16,869 bases of DNA, from the NCBI GenBank assembly GCA_017454585.1, contig JAFTCU010000350.1, positions 1 to 16,869 on the forward strand, in the 5' to 3' direction. Positions 1-7,896 of the stretch are shown here, piece after piece (the first letter of the stretch is position 1; each line of letters opens with the position of its first letter). The stretch comes from Thermoguttaceae bacterium (lineage in GTDB: Bacteria > Planctomycetota > Planctomycetia > Pirellulales > Thermoguttaceae). Made by a program: the position numbers and the translations under genes. The notes below the pieces were generated by a model that ran no database searches, was not told the DNA's origin, and saw nothing but the letters and a program-made list of their open reading frames with translations.

Positions 1-341
1 ACTGACAATTCGGTTCTTGTCAGATTTGGTTATTGATGTTGATCTTATCAACAACCCACTTGTTGACTTTACTCAAATTCTATCAAGGTTCCCGATAAAA
101 TTTTTGTGCTTCATGAAAAATTCATCTAATTGTCAAAGATATACTTGGTGATTTCTCACTCAAGTGAACGCATAATATACCACATTCCGAAATTCTTTCA
201 AGGGGGTACTGACAAAAAATCTTAAAAATTTTCAAAATTCTGAAAGTAGATGTGAGAAGGCTGTCTGCCAAACTTTTCCCATCGTGAAACAAAATCTCTT
301 TCAATCTTCTTAAATTTTTAAAATTTCCGGGGCGGGGGGGC
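1..341. other. AT-rich intergenic region, no gene seen
   Basis: No convincing gene lies here. The only open frame (122-304, minus) has low-complexity AT-driven composition and no ribosome binding site. Two small perfect hairpins can be seen near the left edge: 2-8 pairs with 17-23 (CTGACAA/TTGTCAG, 8-nt loop), and 37-43 pairs with 47-53 (TGTTGAT/ATCAACA, 3-nt loop). A 15-base odd palindrome of A and T runs covers 312-326, and a G-rich run covers 329-340. The hairpins could be the tail of an upstream gene's terminator, but no T-tract follows them, so I do not call one. Confidence 0.5.
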
Positions 342-369
342 TTTACAAAAATTCAGCTTTGTGTAAAAT
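342..369 (+). promoter_or_regulatory. Sigma-70-type promoter for rpmG
   Basis: TTTACA at 342-347 and TAAAAT at 364-369 are separated by 16 bp. They lie about 70 bases upstream of the rpmG start codon, after a strongly AT-rich stretch. Each box matches the consensus in five of six positions. The call is by pattern only. Confidence 0.55.
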
Positions 370-398
370 GTAACACGTTAATATTATTTTTGAAACTA

Positions 399-416
399 TC
401 GGAGGGAAACCTTCGA
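399..416 (+). promoter_or_regulatory. GNRA-capped hairpin in rpmG leader
   Basis: TCGGAGG (399-405) pairs with CCTTCGA (410-416) through seven base pairs, one of them G-U, closed by a GAAA tetraloop (406-409). It lies in the predicted rpmG leader and encloses a GGAGG sequence that resembles a ribosome binding site. The real rpmG ribosome binding site is a separate GGAG at 426-429. It may stabilise the mRNA or take part in ribosomal-protein feedback; that role is speculation. Confidence 0.4.
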
Positions 417-437
417 GTAATCTCTGGAGACTTAAAA

Positions 438-602
438 ATGGCCAAAAACAAAAAGAAAGCAGAACCGATTTTCCTCGTGTGCTCTGAGTGTGGCGCCTAT
501 AACTACGTTCTGCGCCGGAAGCCGGGAAGTGAAAAACTCAACATCAAAAAATTCTGCGCGTGCGAACGCAAACACACCCTTCACAAGGAAAAGAAAAAAT
601 AA
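438..602 (+). CDS. rpmG: Large-subunit ribosomal protein bL33
   Basis: This is a 54-residue basic protein of the 50S ribosomal subunit. The family signature is visible: VCSECG near residues 14-19, a central NYVLRRKPG segment, and the C-terminal KKFC...RKHTLHKEKKK. The ATG at 438 is preceded by GGAG at 426-429, 8 nt away. A longer frame back to a TTG at 390 would add 16 residues unlike bL33 and run through the leader hairpin, so I reject it. An oddity is that the usual second zinc-knuckle pair (CxxC, as in YCPRC) is replaced by C-A-C followed by E. The first pair, CSEC, is intact. Zinc binding may therefore be altered or lost. A terminator follows, so it is probably transcribed separately from recJ. 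Confidence 0.95.
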   Translation: MAKNKKKAEPIFLVCSECGAYNYVLRRKPGSEKLNIKKFCACERKHTLHKEKKK

Positions 603-618
603 TTTTCTTTGCTCTTTA

Positions 619-657
619 GGGAAACGAGGTTTTTACGAATTTCGTTTCCCGTTTTTC
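619..657 (+). terminator. Rho-independent terminator after rpmG
   Basis: GGGAAACGA (619-627) pairs perfectly with TCGTTTCCC (642-650), with a 14-nt loop, followed by a T-rich tail (GTTTTTCTT). It lies 17 bases after the rpmG stop and before recJ. Confidence 0.8.
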
Positions 658-685
658 TTGTACACCTTTTTCCTCTTTTCAGAAT

Positions 686-2659
686 ATGGCGAAGCATTTG
701 GCAAAACGTTGGCGCATTCGGCTCGGTGAACGTGACGTTGCCAGCATTACAGATGTAGTGCGTTTTGCTCAAATTCCGCCAGTTCTAGCGAAGCTGCTGA
801 TTTCCCGTGGTGTTTCGCACCCGAATGAGGTCGCACGTCATCTTGACCCGCGCCTGATCCATCTTCACGAGCCGAATCTCCTGCATGGCTGTGCTCGCGC
901 TGCCTGGATCCTGTTTCAAGCGGCCCGGGAGGGAAAGAAAATTGCCGTGTACGGGGATTATGACGTCGATGGAATGACCGCAACGTCCATTCTATTTAAA
1001 TGTCTGCGCATGGATTTCCACGGCGACGACGCCAATCGGCCTATCTACTTCATTCCTAACCGGCTGCGGGACGGTTACGGCCTGAACATCGAGTCCATTC
1101 GGGATTTGAAGGAGCGAAAGGTCGAAGTCATTGTGACCGTGGACTGTGGTATCACTGCGGTGGAAGAGGTCGCGTTGGCCAAAGAACTCGGCATGACGAT
1201 CATTGTCACGGACCATCATCAACCGGGTGAACACCTTCCGGACGCGGACGCCATTGTGCACCCGGACCTTTTTTCTCACCCGGAATTTCAGACTTGCGGG
1301 AAATTCGAGGCGTTTCCGGACGATGAATTTCTGCGCCTTTACGCTGAACCGGAAGTGAACGCACCGGAACCGACCGTACACGTGGTTGGGCGGCCAAAGA
1401 TATTGATTCGTTATCCCCGAACAGACACGCAGTACCCGTTCGCGTACTTGAGCGGCGCGGGCGTGGCGTTCAAGCTGGCGTGGGCATTGGCGCAGCGATT
1501 TGCGAACAGTCCGCGCGTGGGGGACCGGCGTCAAGCGTTCATTTTGGAGGCGATCTCGCTAGCCGCGATCGGGACGATTGCCGACGTGGTTTCGCTGACG
1601 GATGAAAACCGTGTGATCGTCGTTTCGGGTCTGAAACAACTGCGGACGAAGCCCTCGGTTGGGCTGGAAGCGCTTCTGAAAGTCAGCAAACTATACGACA
1701 AAAATTTTTTTGAGGCGGAAGACGTTGGTTTCGGTCTGGCTCCGCGTCTGAATGCCGCCGGCCGGCTCGAGCAGGCGTGGCTCGGGGTGGACCTTTTGAC
1801 TACCGATGACCCGGAATCTGCGCGGGAAACGGCGGTTTATCTCGATGAACTGAATGAAAAGCGCCGTAATCTCGAAACGACCATGCAGCGTGAAGCCACG
1901 AAACAGCTCAAAGAGCTTTACCCCGGGCAAACCGAGGCGCCGCCGGCGATCGTGCTGGCGAGTCATAATTGGCACCCGGGGGTCATTGGGATCGTTGCGG
2001 GTAAACTTGCTGAACGCTACAACGTACCGACGGTCCTCATTGCGCTGAGCAAAACCGGAGCACAAAGCGGAACGGGGTCAGCGCGTGGAATTCCAAACGT
2101 CCCGGAGTTTAACCTTCACGACGCACTGTCTCTCTGCTCCGAACATCTGGAACGGTTCGGCGGTCATGCGGGTGCGGCGGGGCTGAGAATCGCGGCCTCG
2201 AACGTGGAAACTTTCCGCGAAGCGTTTTGTGAAGTGGTGGAGCGGCTTCTCCCAAAAGACGCGAAGATTCCGGAGCTTTGGATCGATTCGGAGGAGATCC
2301 TTTCGATTTTCACGCTTTCGGCCGTACAAGCCATTAATCGTCTGGCACCGTTTGGGACGGATAATCCCGCGCCGGTTTTCTGCACGACGGACGTGAAACT
2401 TTGCCGCGAGCCGGGAGCCCTTGGGAAACAGCGTTACGATGGGGATCCGCAAAGACCAGTGCATCTGATCCTTCACGTCGAACAGTTCCACCGGACTTTT
2501 CGACTCGTCGCGTTCAATATGGGTGAGCACCTCGACGAGCTCCTTCAACTGTACCAGACCAAAACGCCGATCGACGTGGCGTTCCGGCCGATTTTGAACT
2601 CCTTTAACGGTCAGATGAAGGTCGATTTTCATCTCGTGGACTGGCGGAAGCACATTTAA
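686..2659 (+). CDS. recJ: Single-stranded-DNA-specific exonuclease RecJ
   Basis: RecJ degrades single-stranded DNA 5' to 3' in recombination, mismatch and base-excision repair. The 657-residue protein has the DHH phosphoesterase motifs in order: YGDYDVDG (89-96), TVDCGI (151-156), VTDHH (174-178), LSGAGVAFKLAW (255-266), IGTIADVV (295-302) and APRLNAAGRL (352-361). The DHHA1 nucleic-acid domain follows, with GSARG (464-468) and the glycine-rich FGGHAGAAGL (491-500). A C-terminal OB-type domain begins around 530. About 55 residues (roughly 193-247) are inserted between the DHH motif and the SGAG motif, where most RecJ proteins have only a short loop ending in a proline-rich YPF segment. The ATG at 686 is the most upstream start in frame, and no Shine-Dalgarno precedes it. 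The gene faces the Bax-inhibitor-like gene tail to tail. Confidence 0.95.
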   Translation: MAKHLAKRWRIRLGERDVASITDVVRFAQIPPVLAKLLISRGVSHPNEVARHLDPRLIHLHEPNLLHGCARAAWILFQAAREGKKIAVYGDYDVDGMTATSILFKCLRMDFHGDDANRPIYFIPNRLRDGYGLNIESIRDLKERKVEVIVTVDCGITAVEEVALAKELGMTIIVTDHHQPGEHLPDADAIVHPDLFSHPEFQTCGKFEAFPDDEFLRLYAEPEVNAPEPTVHVVGRPKILIRYPRTDTQYPFAYLSGAGVAFKLAWALAQRFANSPRVGDRRQAFILEAISLAAIGTIADVVSLTDENRVIVVSGLKQLRTKPSVGLEALLKVSKLYDKNFFEAEDVGFGLAPRLNAAGRLEQAWLGVDLLTTDDPESARETAVYLDELNEKRRNLETTMQREATKQLKELYPGQTEAPPAIVLASHNWHPGVIGIVAGKLAERYNVPTVLIALSKTGAQSGTGSARGIPNVPEFNLHDALSLCSEHLERFGGHAGAAGLRIAASNVETFREAFCEVVERLLPKDAKIPELWIDSEEILSIFTLSAVQAINRLAPFGTDNPAPVFCTTDVKLCREPGALGKQRYDGDPQRPVHLILHVEQFHRTFRLVAFNMGEHLDELLQLYQTKTPIDVAFRPILNSFNGQMKVDFHLVDWRKHI

Positions 2660-2685
2660 GCCCTCTGCAGATTTTCCGTCCGATC

Positions 2686-2745
2686 AAAAAAAGAACCTTC
2701 CTGAAGATTCTGTTTTGAATTAAAGCAGATGATTCAGGAAGGTTC
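2686..2745 (-). terminator. Terminator between convergent recJ and BI-1 gene
   Basis: A 13-bp perfect stem pairs 2693-2705 (GAACCTTCCTGAA) with 2733-2745. The 27-nt loop contains a further 4-bp pairing (2709-2712 with 2726-2729). Read on the minus strand it is followed by seven T residues (2686-2692), a classic intrinsic terminator for the minus-strand gene. On the plus strand the sequence after the stem is not T-rich, so it would stop recJ transcripts less efficiently. Confidence 0.85.
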
Positions 2746-2772
2746 AAAACGTTTCTGGGAAACCCCAATTAA

Positions 2773-3471
2773 TCACGAATCACGATTCAGGTAAAGCTGG
2801 AGAATGTACCAGAAGAGCAGCGCGACCGAGGCGAAGAGCGCGAGGGCGGCACCAACGTACTGATCCGTGCGGCAGTAAAGCAAAACGTTTGACGTGTCGT
2901 ACAGAATGTACAGGCAGGCGAACGCGATCATCAGGTACGTGAAAATCGGTCCGAGCGCGAATCCAAAAATAATCGACGCGACAATGAATCCCAACGCGGC
3001 CAGCCCGGCGAAAATCAGACCGGTCCGCAGGAAAGAAAAGTCAAAGCGCGTTACCATGACGGCGACCGTCAGGAAGCAGAAAAGTGCGACCGTTGCGGTG
3101 GCGGCCTGCGGAATGACGCCCGGGTGGTAGTTTTTCGCGATGAACAAAATCGGAACGAAAATGACCGCTTCCGCAGCAACGTAAAGACCAAGCCCCAAGT
3201 ACTGTGTTACGAGACTGGTCGAGCTGAACGCCCATTTATCCGCGATCCAGCTCACAAACATAAAAGCGCCAAGCACAATGAGCCAGGAATACTTGCCGCT
3301 GAGCATCATCGCAACAAGGTTTTCGATTCCCGGAATGTTCAGAAGCAACGCTTCCAGAGCGACGAAGGCGCCGACCGCTCCAGCCAGATGCAGGTACGTG
3401 CGTGTGATGAACTTCCCACGCTCCTCAGCTGACCAAACTTCAGCTGCTTCGTACTGTTCCATACTGCTCAT
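2773..3471 (-). CDS. Bax inhibitor-1 / YetJ-YccA family membrane protein
   Basis: This 232-residue integral membrane protein has about seven hydrophobic segments after a soluble N-terminus of about 25 residues, the layout and size of the bacterial BI-1 (TMBIM) family. Members such as Bacillus YetJ are pH-sensitive calcium leak channels. The signature near the C-terminus is present: LYDTSNVL followed by TDQYVGAALALFASVALLFW. It includes the two aspartates (in YDTS and TDQY) that form the pH-sensing pair in YetJ. The start ATG is preceded by AAGGAG (plus-strand 3478-3483) with 6-nt spacing. The gene has its own promoter and a strong terminator, so it is probably monocistronic. Calcium transport here is inferred from the family only. 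Confidence 0.9.
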   Translation of the reverse strand: MSSMEQYEAAEVWSAEERGKFITRTYLHLAGAVGAFVALEALLLNIPGIENLVAMMLSGKYSWLIVLGAFMFVSWIADKWAFSSTSLVTQYLGLGLYVAAEAVIFVPILFIAKNYHPGVIPQAATATVALFCFLTVAVMVTRFDFSFLRTGLIFAGLAALGFIVASIIFGFALGPIFTYLMIAFACLYILYDTSNVLLYCRTDQYVGAALALFASVALLFWYILQLYLNRDS

Positions 3472-3533
3472 GGTTTTCTCCTTAATCTGATTATTTGGTT
3501 AAATTTGGAATTCTTCTTTTGAAAAGTAAACTT

Positions 3534-3561
3534 ATTTTAACCTATTAATTCAAAAAGTCAA
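3534..3561 (-). promoter_or_regulatory. Promoter of the BI-1 family gene
   Basis: Read on the minus strand, TTGACT (3556-3561) and TAAAAT (3534-3539) are separated by 16 bp, about 60 bases upstream of the start codon. Flanking DNA is very AT-rich. Confidence 0.6.
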
Positions 3562-3622
3562 GCCTTTTCAAGAGTTTTTTTTCATAAATTTTGCTTGTTC
3601 CTCAAGAGAACGACCTTTCCTG

Positions 3623-4990
3623 TCACGCATCTTCATTCAGGTTTCTGCAAAAGACGGCCAAAAAACTCTCCGCATCGTCCGGAGTGAGAAAATTGTGGTC
3701 GTATCTCAGGCACAGGCGCAGGGCGTGAGCGTACGTCAGCGCCGAGAAAGAAATCATCGTTTGGGATCGGATCGGCGGTGCTGCGTCGATAAACTCCAGA
3801 CGGCTGGAACCAAGCTGGATCGTGCCGTCCTCATTTCGCGGGACGGGCGCCAGTTCCATCACTCGCCCCAGATTGGAAAGGACCCCTGTGGACCGGCAGC
3901 GGCGGCTTTTGAGCGAAAGGGAAAGAATATTCCCCAGTTTGCGGCCGATATTCAGAATGAGCACGAAGACGTACTTCTGATCGTGGCACTTGACCCACTC
4001 CATTTCGCGGTGGATCCCCTCCAGCAGCCTCTGCGGATCCCCGGCCATTTCACGCTTTTTCCGGTCCAGAAAAACCGATGAGACGACGTTCACCGAGGGA
4101 AGATCGTCGTGCTCCGGTCCACGGACGCTCATGGGAACCATAACACGCGTGGCACCTTTGGGAAAATCCTTTTTTTCCTGCGCCCGCCACTGGTCCATCG
4201 TCCGGAAAAAATCACGCAAAAGCAGGTCGTTTACCGTGACGCCCAGTTTTTTGGCCTTTTGGACGTACTTCCGCGTTTCGTCCTGCGTCAGTTGCAGCGA
4301 CTGAAGGAACGGGTAAACCCCGGTCGGCTCCGTCCTCGGTTTCGGCGTATGCGGGATCAGGGGATTGCAACGTCCAAAGATCAACGCCCGCGTCGTCCGT
4401 GCCGTATGAAAATAGTTGTGCAAATAGCTCGCCAAAGACCACCCCACCCGGCGGGTTTGTGGGAGTTTCGAGAAATCAAGCGGTCTGAGCTGCGTATCCG
4501 GCGGAATCAATCCGGCGGCGATAGAGTAAAGGGTCACGAAGTCGCCGAGGATCTGCATCTCGCCGAGCCCATCTGAAACGCTGTGGTGAAACTGGAAAAG
4601 GATCTTCGTCCAGTTTTTCCGCTCCGACTCAATGACGTACACGCGGCAGCCGGTTTCCTGAAAAAGATCGATGGAGCGCATGGAAGGGAAGCCACTGGCG
4701 TTGAGTGCGTCGGGCGTGACGTCGGCGTTTTCCCATAAGATTTCCGGGAGTTTTTCACTGGGGACCCACTCAAGACGCCGTCCCTTTCGGACCGCGTGGC
4801 TCCGCAAAAGCGGCTGGCGCTCCCAGACCCCTTTCAGCGCTTTTTCCACAGCCTCGTGATCCAGCCGTCCCGAAAAATGGAGCAGGCGCACCGAGTCCAT
4901 GGGGTACGCGGGGGAATGGTCGAGCAGCATGTACTCCTCGATTGCGGAAAAGGGCAGACGGCCGAATTCAAACCGGTTTTGAGCCTCCAT
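3623..4990 (-). CDS. Condensation-superfamily (HHxxxDG) acyltransferase
   Basis: This 455-residue stand-alone protein belongs to the CoA-dependent acyltransferase superfamily, which includes NRPS condensation domains, PapA-type transferases and wax-ester synthase/DGAT. The catalytic motif HHSVSDG is at residues 135-141; the second His acts as general base in the family. The N-terminus (LPFSAIEEYMLLD) and the VTVNDLLL segment at about 251-258 also fit the fold. There is no carrier or adenylation domain and no neighbouring biosynthetic cluster, so the substrate cannot be named; transfer of an acyl group to a lipid or alcohol is possible. The ATG at 4990 is chosen because AAGGAG (4998-5003) lies 7 nt upstream. 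An in-frame start at 5017 would sit inside polA. Only one base separates it from the polA stop, and its ribosome binding site is inside the last polA codons. Confidence 0.75.
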   Translation of the reverse strand: MEAQNRFEFGRLPFSAIEEYMLLDHSPAYPMDSVRLLHFSGRLDHEAVEKALKGVWERQPLLRSHAVRKGRRLEWVPSEKLPEILWENADVTPDALNASGFPSMRSIDLFQETGCRVYVIESERKNWTKILFQFHHSVSDGLGEMQILGDFVTLYSIAAGLIPPDTQLRPLDFSKLPQTRRVGWSLASYLHNYFHTARTTRALIFGRCNPLIPHTPKPRTEPTGVYPFLQSLQLTQDETRKYVQKAKKLGVTVNDLLLRDFFRTMDQWRAQEKKDFPKGATRVMVPMSVRGPEHDDLPSVNVVSSVFLDRKKREMAGDPQRLLEGIHREMEWVKCHDQKYVFVLILNIGRKLGNILSLSLKSRRCRSTGVLSNLGRVMELAPVPRNEDGTIQLGSSRLEFIDAAPPIRSQTMISFSALTYAHALRLCLRYDHNFLTPDDAESFLAVFCRNLNEDA

Positions 4991-4991
4991 T

Positions 4992-7610
4992 TTACCACTC
5001 CTTTCCCACTTCCACATCGACCTTGAGCGGGACGGAAAGCGACCAGGCCGAGGTCATTTCCTCCTCCAGAAGCCGCTTGACCGTTTCGATCTCCTCGGGC
5101 GGGCACTCCAGCATCAGTTCGTCGTGGATCTGGAGCAGGAGGCGTGACTGGAGTTTTTCTCGCTTCACCCGGGCATAGACGCGGAGCATCGCGAGTTTCA
5201 TCAGGTCCGCGGCGGTTCCCTGGATCACCGTATTCACGGCCATTCGTTCGGCAAGCGTCAGCTGGCCCTTTCGGACCTCGCGCACGCCCTCGATGGTCCT
5301 GCGGCGGCCAAAGAGCGTCTGGACGTAACCGTTCGCTCTCGCGAAATCCAGCACGGAATCGAGGAAGGACTGAATGGCCGGGAACTGCATGAAGTACGCC
5401 TGAATGAACGCCCGGGCGTCATCCTGCGGGATTTTGAGCTGGGCGGCGAGGCCAAACGCGCTCTGGCCGTAAATCACGCCGAAATTCACCGTCTTCGCGG
5501 CCCGGCGCTGGTCTTTCGTGACTTCCTCAAGCGGAATTCCGTGGATCTGACTCGCCACACGCGCGTGAATGTCCTGGTCGTGCCGGAACGCCTCGCAGAG
5601 GTTTTCGTCGCCGCAGAAGTGCGCCAGAACGCGCAGCTCGATCTGACTGTAGTCGGCCGAAACGAAAGACCAGACCGGATTTTCCGGCACGAACGCGCTG
5701 CGGATGAGCTTTCCCTCCTCGCTGCGGACCGGAATATTCTGAAGATTCGGGTCGCTGGAACTCAGCCGGCCGGTCGCGGTCACAGTCTGGTTGAACGTCG
5801 TGTGGATTCGCCCGTCACGCTCCGAAATCAGCTTGGGAAGCGACTCGACGTAAGTGTTCTGCAGTTTCACCAGCTGCCGGTACTCGATGAGCTTCGCGGG
5901 AAATTCGTGCTGAAGGGCCAGTTCTTCGAGCGTCTGCGCGTCGGTACTCGGCCCGGTTTTCGTTTTATGCAGAACCGGGAGTTCGAGCGTTTCAAAAAGG
6001 ACTTTCCTCAACTGGACCGGCGAGTTCAGATTCACGGTCTCCCCGGCCAGCGCGTACAATTCCTGCGTCAGCTCGTCGATGCGTGCCGCAAAACGCGCTG
6101 AGATTTCGGCCAGCCGCTCACGGCGCACGAAGATCCCCCAGTACTCCATTTCCGCCAGGACCTCCATCAGAGGAAATTCCAGCCGGTAGCAGACCGTTTC
6201 CAGACCCGCGGCGTGAAGTTTCTCAACGAGCGAATGGTAAAGTTTCAGCGTCACTTCCGGCGGGTTTTTCCGGTCATCTTCGGCCTTTTCCGGCTCCAGA
6301 ATGTACCGCGCCACAAGCACGTCAAATTGAGGCCCGCGCATTTCAAATCCCGCAAGACGAAGCAGGTTCCGCGCTTTTTTCAGGTTCAAACCGATTTTAA
6401 CCATCGCAGGGTCTGCGAGTTTATCCCGGTTTTCGTTCAGAAACGCCTCCAGCTCGCCATTTGTTTTGGCCTCGAAGAGGCTGAAAAGGTCCGTCTGCGA
6501 TTCCCCGTGGATCAGCGGTTTGAACTGTTCGTCCGTGAAAAGCTCCGGCGGAAGGATCAGTGTTTTTTCGTCCTTCAGGTTCGCAGCCGGCGTGTACGTG
6601 CCATCAAATTCCGGCAGCTCGACGGTTTTTGTCACGAAATCCATAGCGTTTCCCGTCACGTTCACGGATTTTGGATCCGTGTCCGGTTCCGGGTTGTCAA
6701 AATCGATCATCAGAGGATTCTGCGTCTTTGTGGCGAATTGCTCGGCTTTCTGGATCATCGACTTAAAGGCGTACTGGCGGAAAATCGGCAAAGCGGCTCC
6801 AAAATCGAAATTCCGCACGTCACCCGCTTCCCAATCGACGTCGATCGGCACGTGACGGTCCAGCCGGACGAGCGTCTGGCACAGGCGCGCGGTCTCGGCG
6901 CCGTTCAACAGATTTTCCTTCTTTTTTGAGGGTTTCGGGCCGAAATACTCCTCCAGATTTTCAGGTTTCAGAATTTCTTCAAGACTCCCGAACCGTACGA
7001 GCAGATCCTTGGCGGCTTTCGGCCCGATCAGCGCAATTCCCGGCACATTATCGGACGAGTCCCCCACGAGCGCCTGGTAATCAACGACCTGTTCCGGCGT
7101 GATCCCCCAGTCCTGCAGAAGAAATTCACGGTCGAGGTACTTGTTTCGCCGGATGCTGAAAATCGAGACCGAGTCGGAAATGAGCTGGCGCGAGTCTTTG
7201 TCACTCGTCACAAGCACACACTTCCCGCCGAGCTGCGGCACACGTTCGGCCATCGTCGCCAGAATATCGTCTGCTTCGAACCCTTCAAGTGCCAGAACAG
7301 GGATTTTCAGCGCGTCGAGTAATTCCCTGATACGAGGGATCTGCTCGATCAGTTCCTCCGGCATTTTTTCCCGCGTCGCTTTGTAGTCGGAGTAGAGTTT
7401 CGAGCGGAATGTCGGCGCGTGCAGGTCGAAAGCGCAGAACAGGAAGTCCGGTTTTTGATGTTCCAGGATCATAAACAGATCGCGCGTGAACCCAAACACG
7501 GCGTTTACGATCTCGCCGCTTTTGCCGTACATTGGCGGGAGAGCGTGAAAAACCTGATACACGAGGCCGTAAGCGTCAATGACGAAAATTTTTTGATTGG
7601 TCAGGTCCAT
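4992..7610 (-). CDS. polA: DNA polymerase I
   Basis: This 872-residue family A polymerase works in repair and Okazaki-fragment processing. The 5' nuclease domain (about 1-290) keeps its metal-binding acids: EADD (112-115), SDKD (136-139) and GDSSDN (183-188). The polymerase domain keeps motif A (SADYSQIELR, Asp653), motif B (K706, F710, Y714 in KTVNFGVIYG) and motif C (QIHDEL, H829-D830). The middle 3'-5' exonuclease domain looks dead. There is no DxE exo I motif. Exo II reads GLNLKKARN, where the Escherichia coli enzyme has NLKYD, so the Asp is lost. The segment normally carrying the exo III YxxxD is largely missing. The ATG at 7610 is preferred over a TTG at 7622; neither has a Shine-Dalgarno. 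It leads a two-gene unit with the acyltransferase. Confidence 0.95.
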   Translation of the reverse strand: MDLTNQKIFVIDAYGLVYQVFHALPPMYGKSGEIVNAVFGFTRDLFMILEHQKPDFLFCAFDLHAPTFRSKLYSDYKATREKMPEELIEQIPRIRELLDALKIPVLALEGFEADDILATMAERVPQLGGKCVLVTSDKDSRQLISDSVSIFSIRRNKYLDREFLLQDWGITPEQVVDYQALVGDSSDNVPGIALIGPKAAKDLLVRFGSLEEILKPENLEEYFGPKPSKKKENLLNGAETARLCQTLVRLDRHVPIDVDWEAGDVRNFDFGAALPIFRQYAFKSMIQKAEQFATKTQNPLMIDFDNPEPDTDPKSVNVTGNAMDFVTKTVELPEFDGTYTPAANLKDEKTLILPPELFTDEQFKPLIHGESQTDLFSLFEAKTNGELEAFLNENRDKLADPAMVKIGLNLKKARNLLRLAGFEMRGPQFDVLVARYILEPEKAEDDRKNPPEVTLKLYHSLVEKLHAAGLETVCYRLEFPLMEVLAEMEYWGIFVRRERLAEISARFAARIDELTQELYALAGETVNLNSPVQLRKVLFETLELPVLHKTKTGPSTDAQTLEELALQHEFPAKLIEYRQLVKLQNTYVESLPKLISERDGRIHTTFNQTVTATGRLSSSDPNLQNIPVRSEEGKLIRSAFVPENPVWSFVSADYSQIELRVLAHFCGDENLCEAFRHDQDIHARVASQIHGIPLEEVTKDQRRAAKTVNFGVIYGQSAFGLAAQLKIPQDDARAFIQAYFMQFPAIQSFLDSVLDFARANGYVQTLFGRRRTIEGVREVRKGQLTLAERMAVNTVIQGTAADLMKLAMLRVYARVKREKLQSRLLLQIHDELMLECPPEEIETVKRLLEEEMTSAWSLSVPLKVDVEVGKEW
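4998..5003 (-). promoter_or_regulatory. Ribosome binding site inside polA tail for the acyltransferase
   Basis: AAGGAG on the minus strand lies 7 nt before the ATG at 4990, within the final codons of polA. It fixes the acyltransferase start and implies translational coupling to polA. Confidence 0.7.
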
Positions 7611-7809
7611 AATACTCGACAATAATCAATAGCAGAATAAAAGGCTCGGCGGAAAGGATACGAGAACTGTTTCACGATTCATCGGTTTTTTTCAGCCATC
7701 CAAACCCTCTTTTTTTGAACAAGATACTCTATTTTACTTCATTCTACATTATTTAATCGATAAAATTAGAAAAAAACTCAATAAATATTTAAAATTATAT
7801 GGGGAATCC

Positions 7810-7839
7810 TTGACAGACGATACGTAGATGGTGTATAAT
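7810..7839 (+). promoter_or_regulatory. Consensus sigma-70 promoter
   Basis: Perfect TTGACA (7810-7815) and TATAAT (7834-7839) are separated by 18 bp, with an A/T-rich UP-element-like stretch directly upstream (about 7740-7800). It is 58 bases before the start codon at 7897 and is the best promoter match in the window, so that gene is probably highly expressed. The rest of the polA-facing region (7611-7809) holds no other feature I can support; I found no clear polA promoter. Confidence 0.85.
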
Positions 7840-7896
7840 CAGATTAACCATAATATACATAAAAAGCAAACCGAATATTAACTAAAGGGGTCCTTC

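Noticed and set aside
122..304. 60-residue minus-strand frame
   Set aside because: It has AT-driven composition, no ribosome binding site and no recognisable domain.
3595..3622. Intrinsic terminator after the acyltransferase gene
   Set aside because: Only four- to five-pair stems can be drawn, with no properly placed T-tract.
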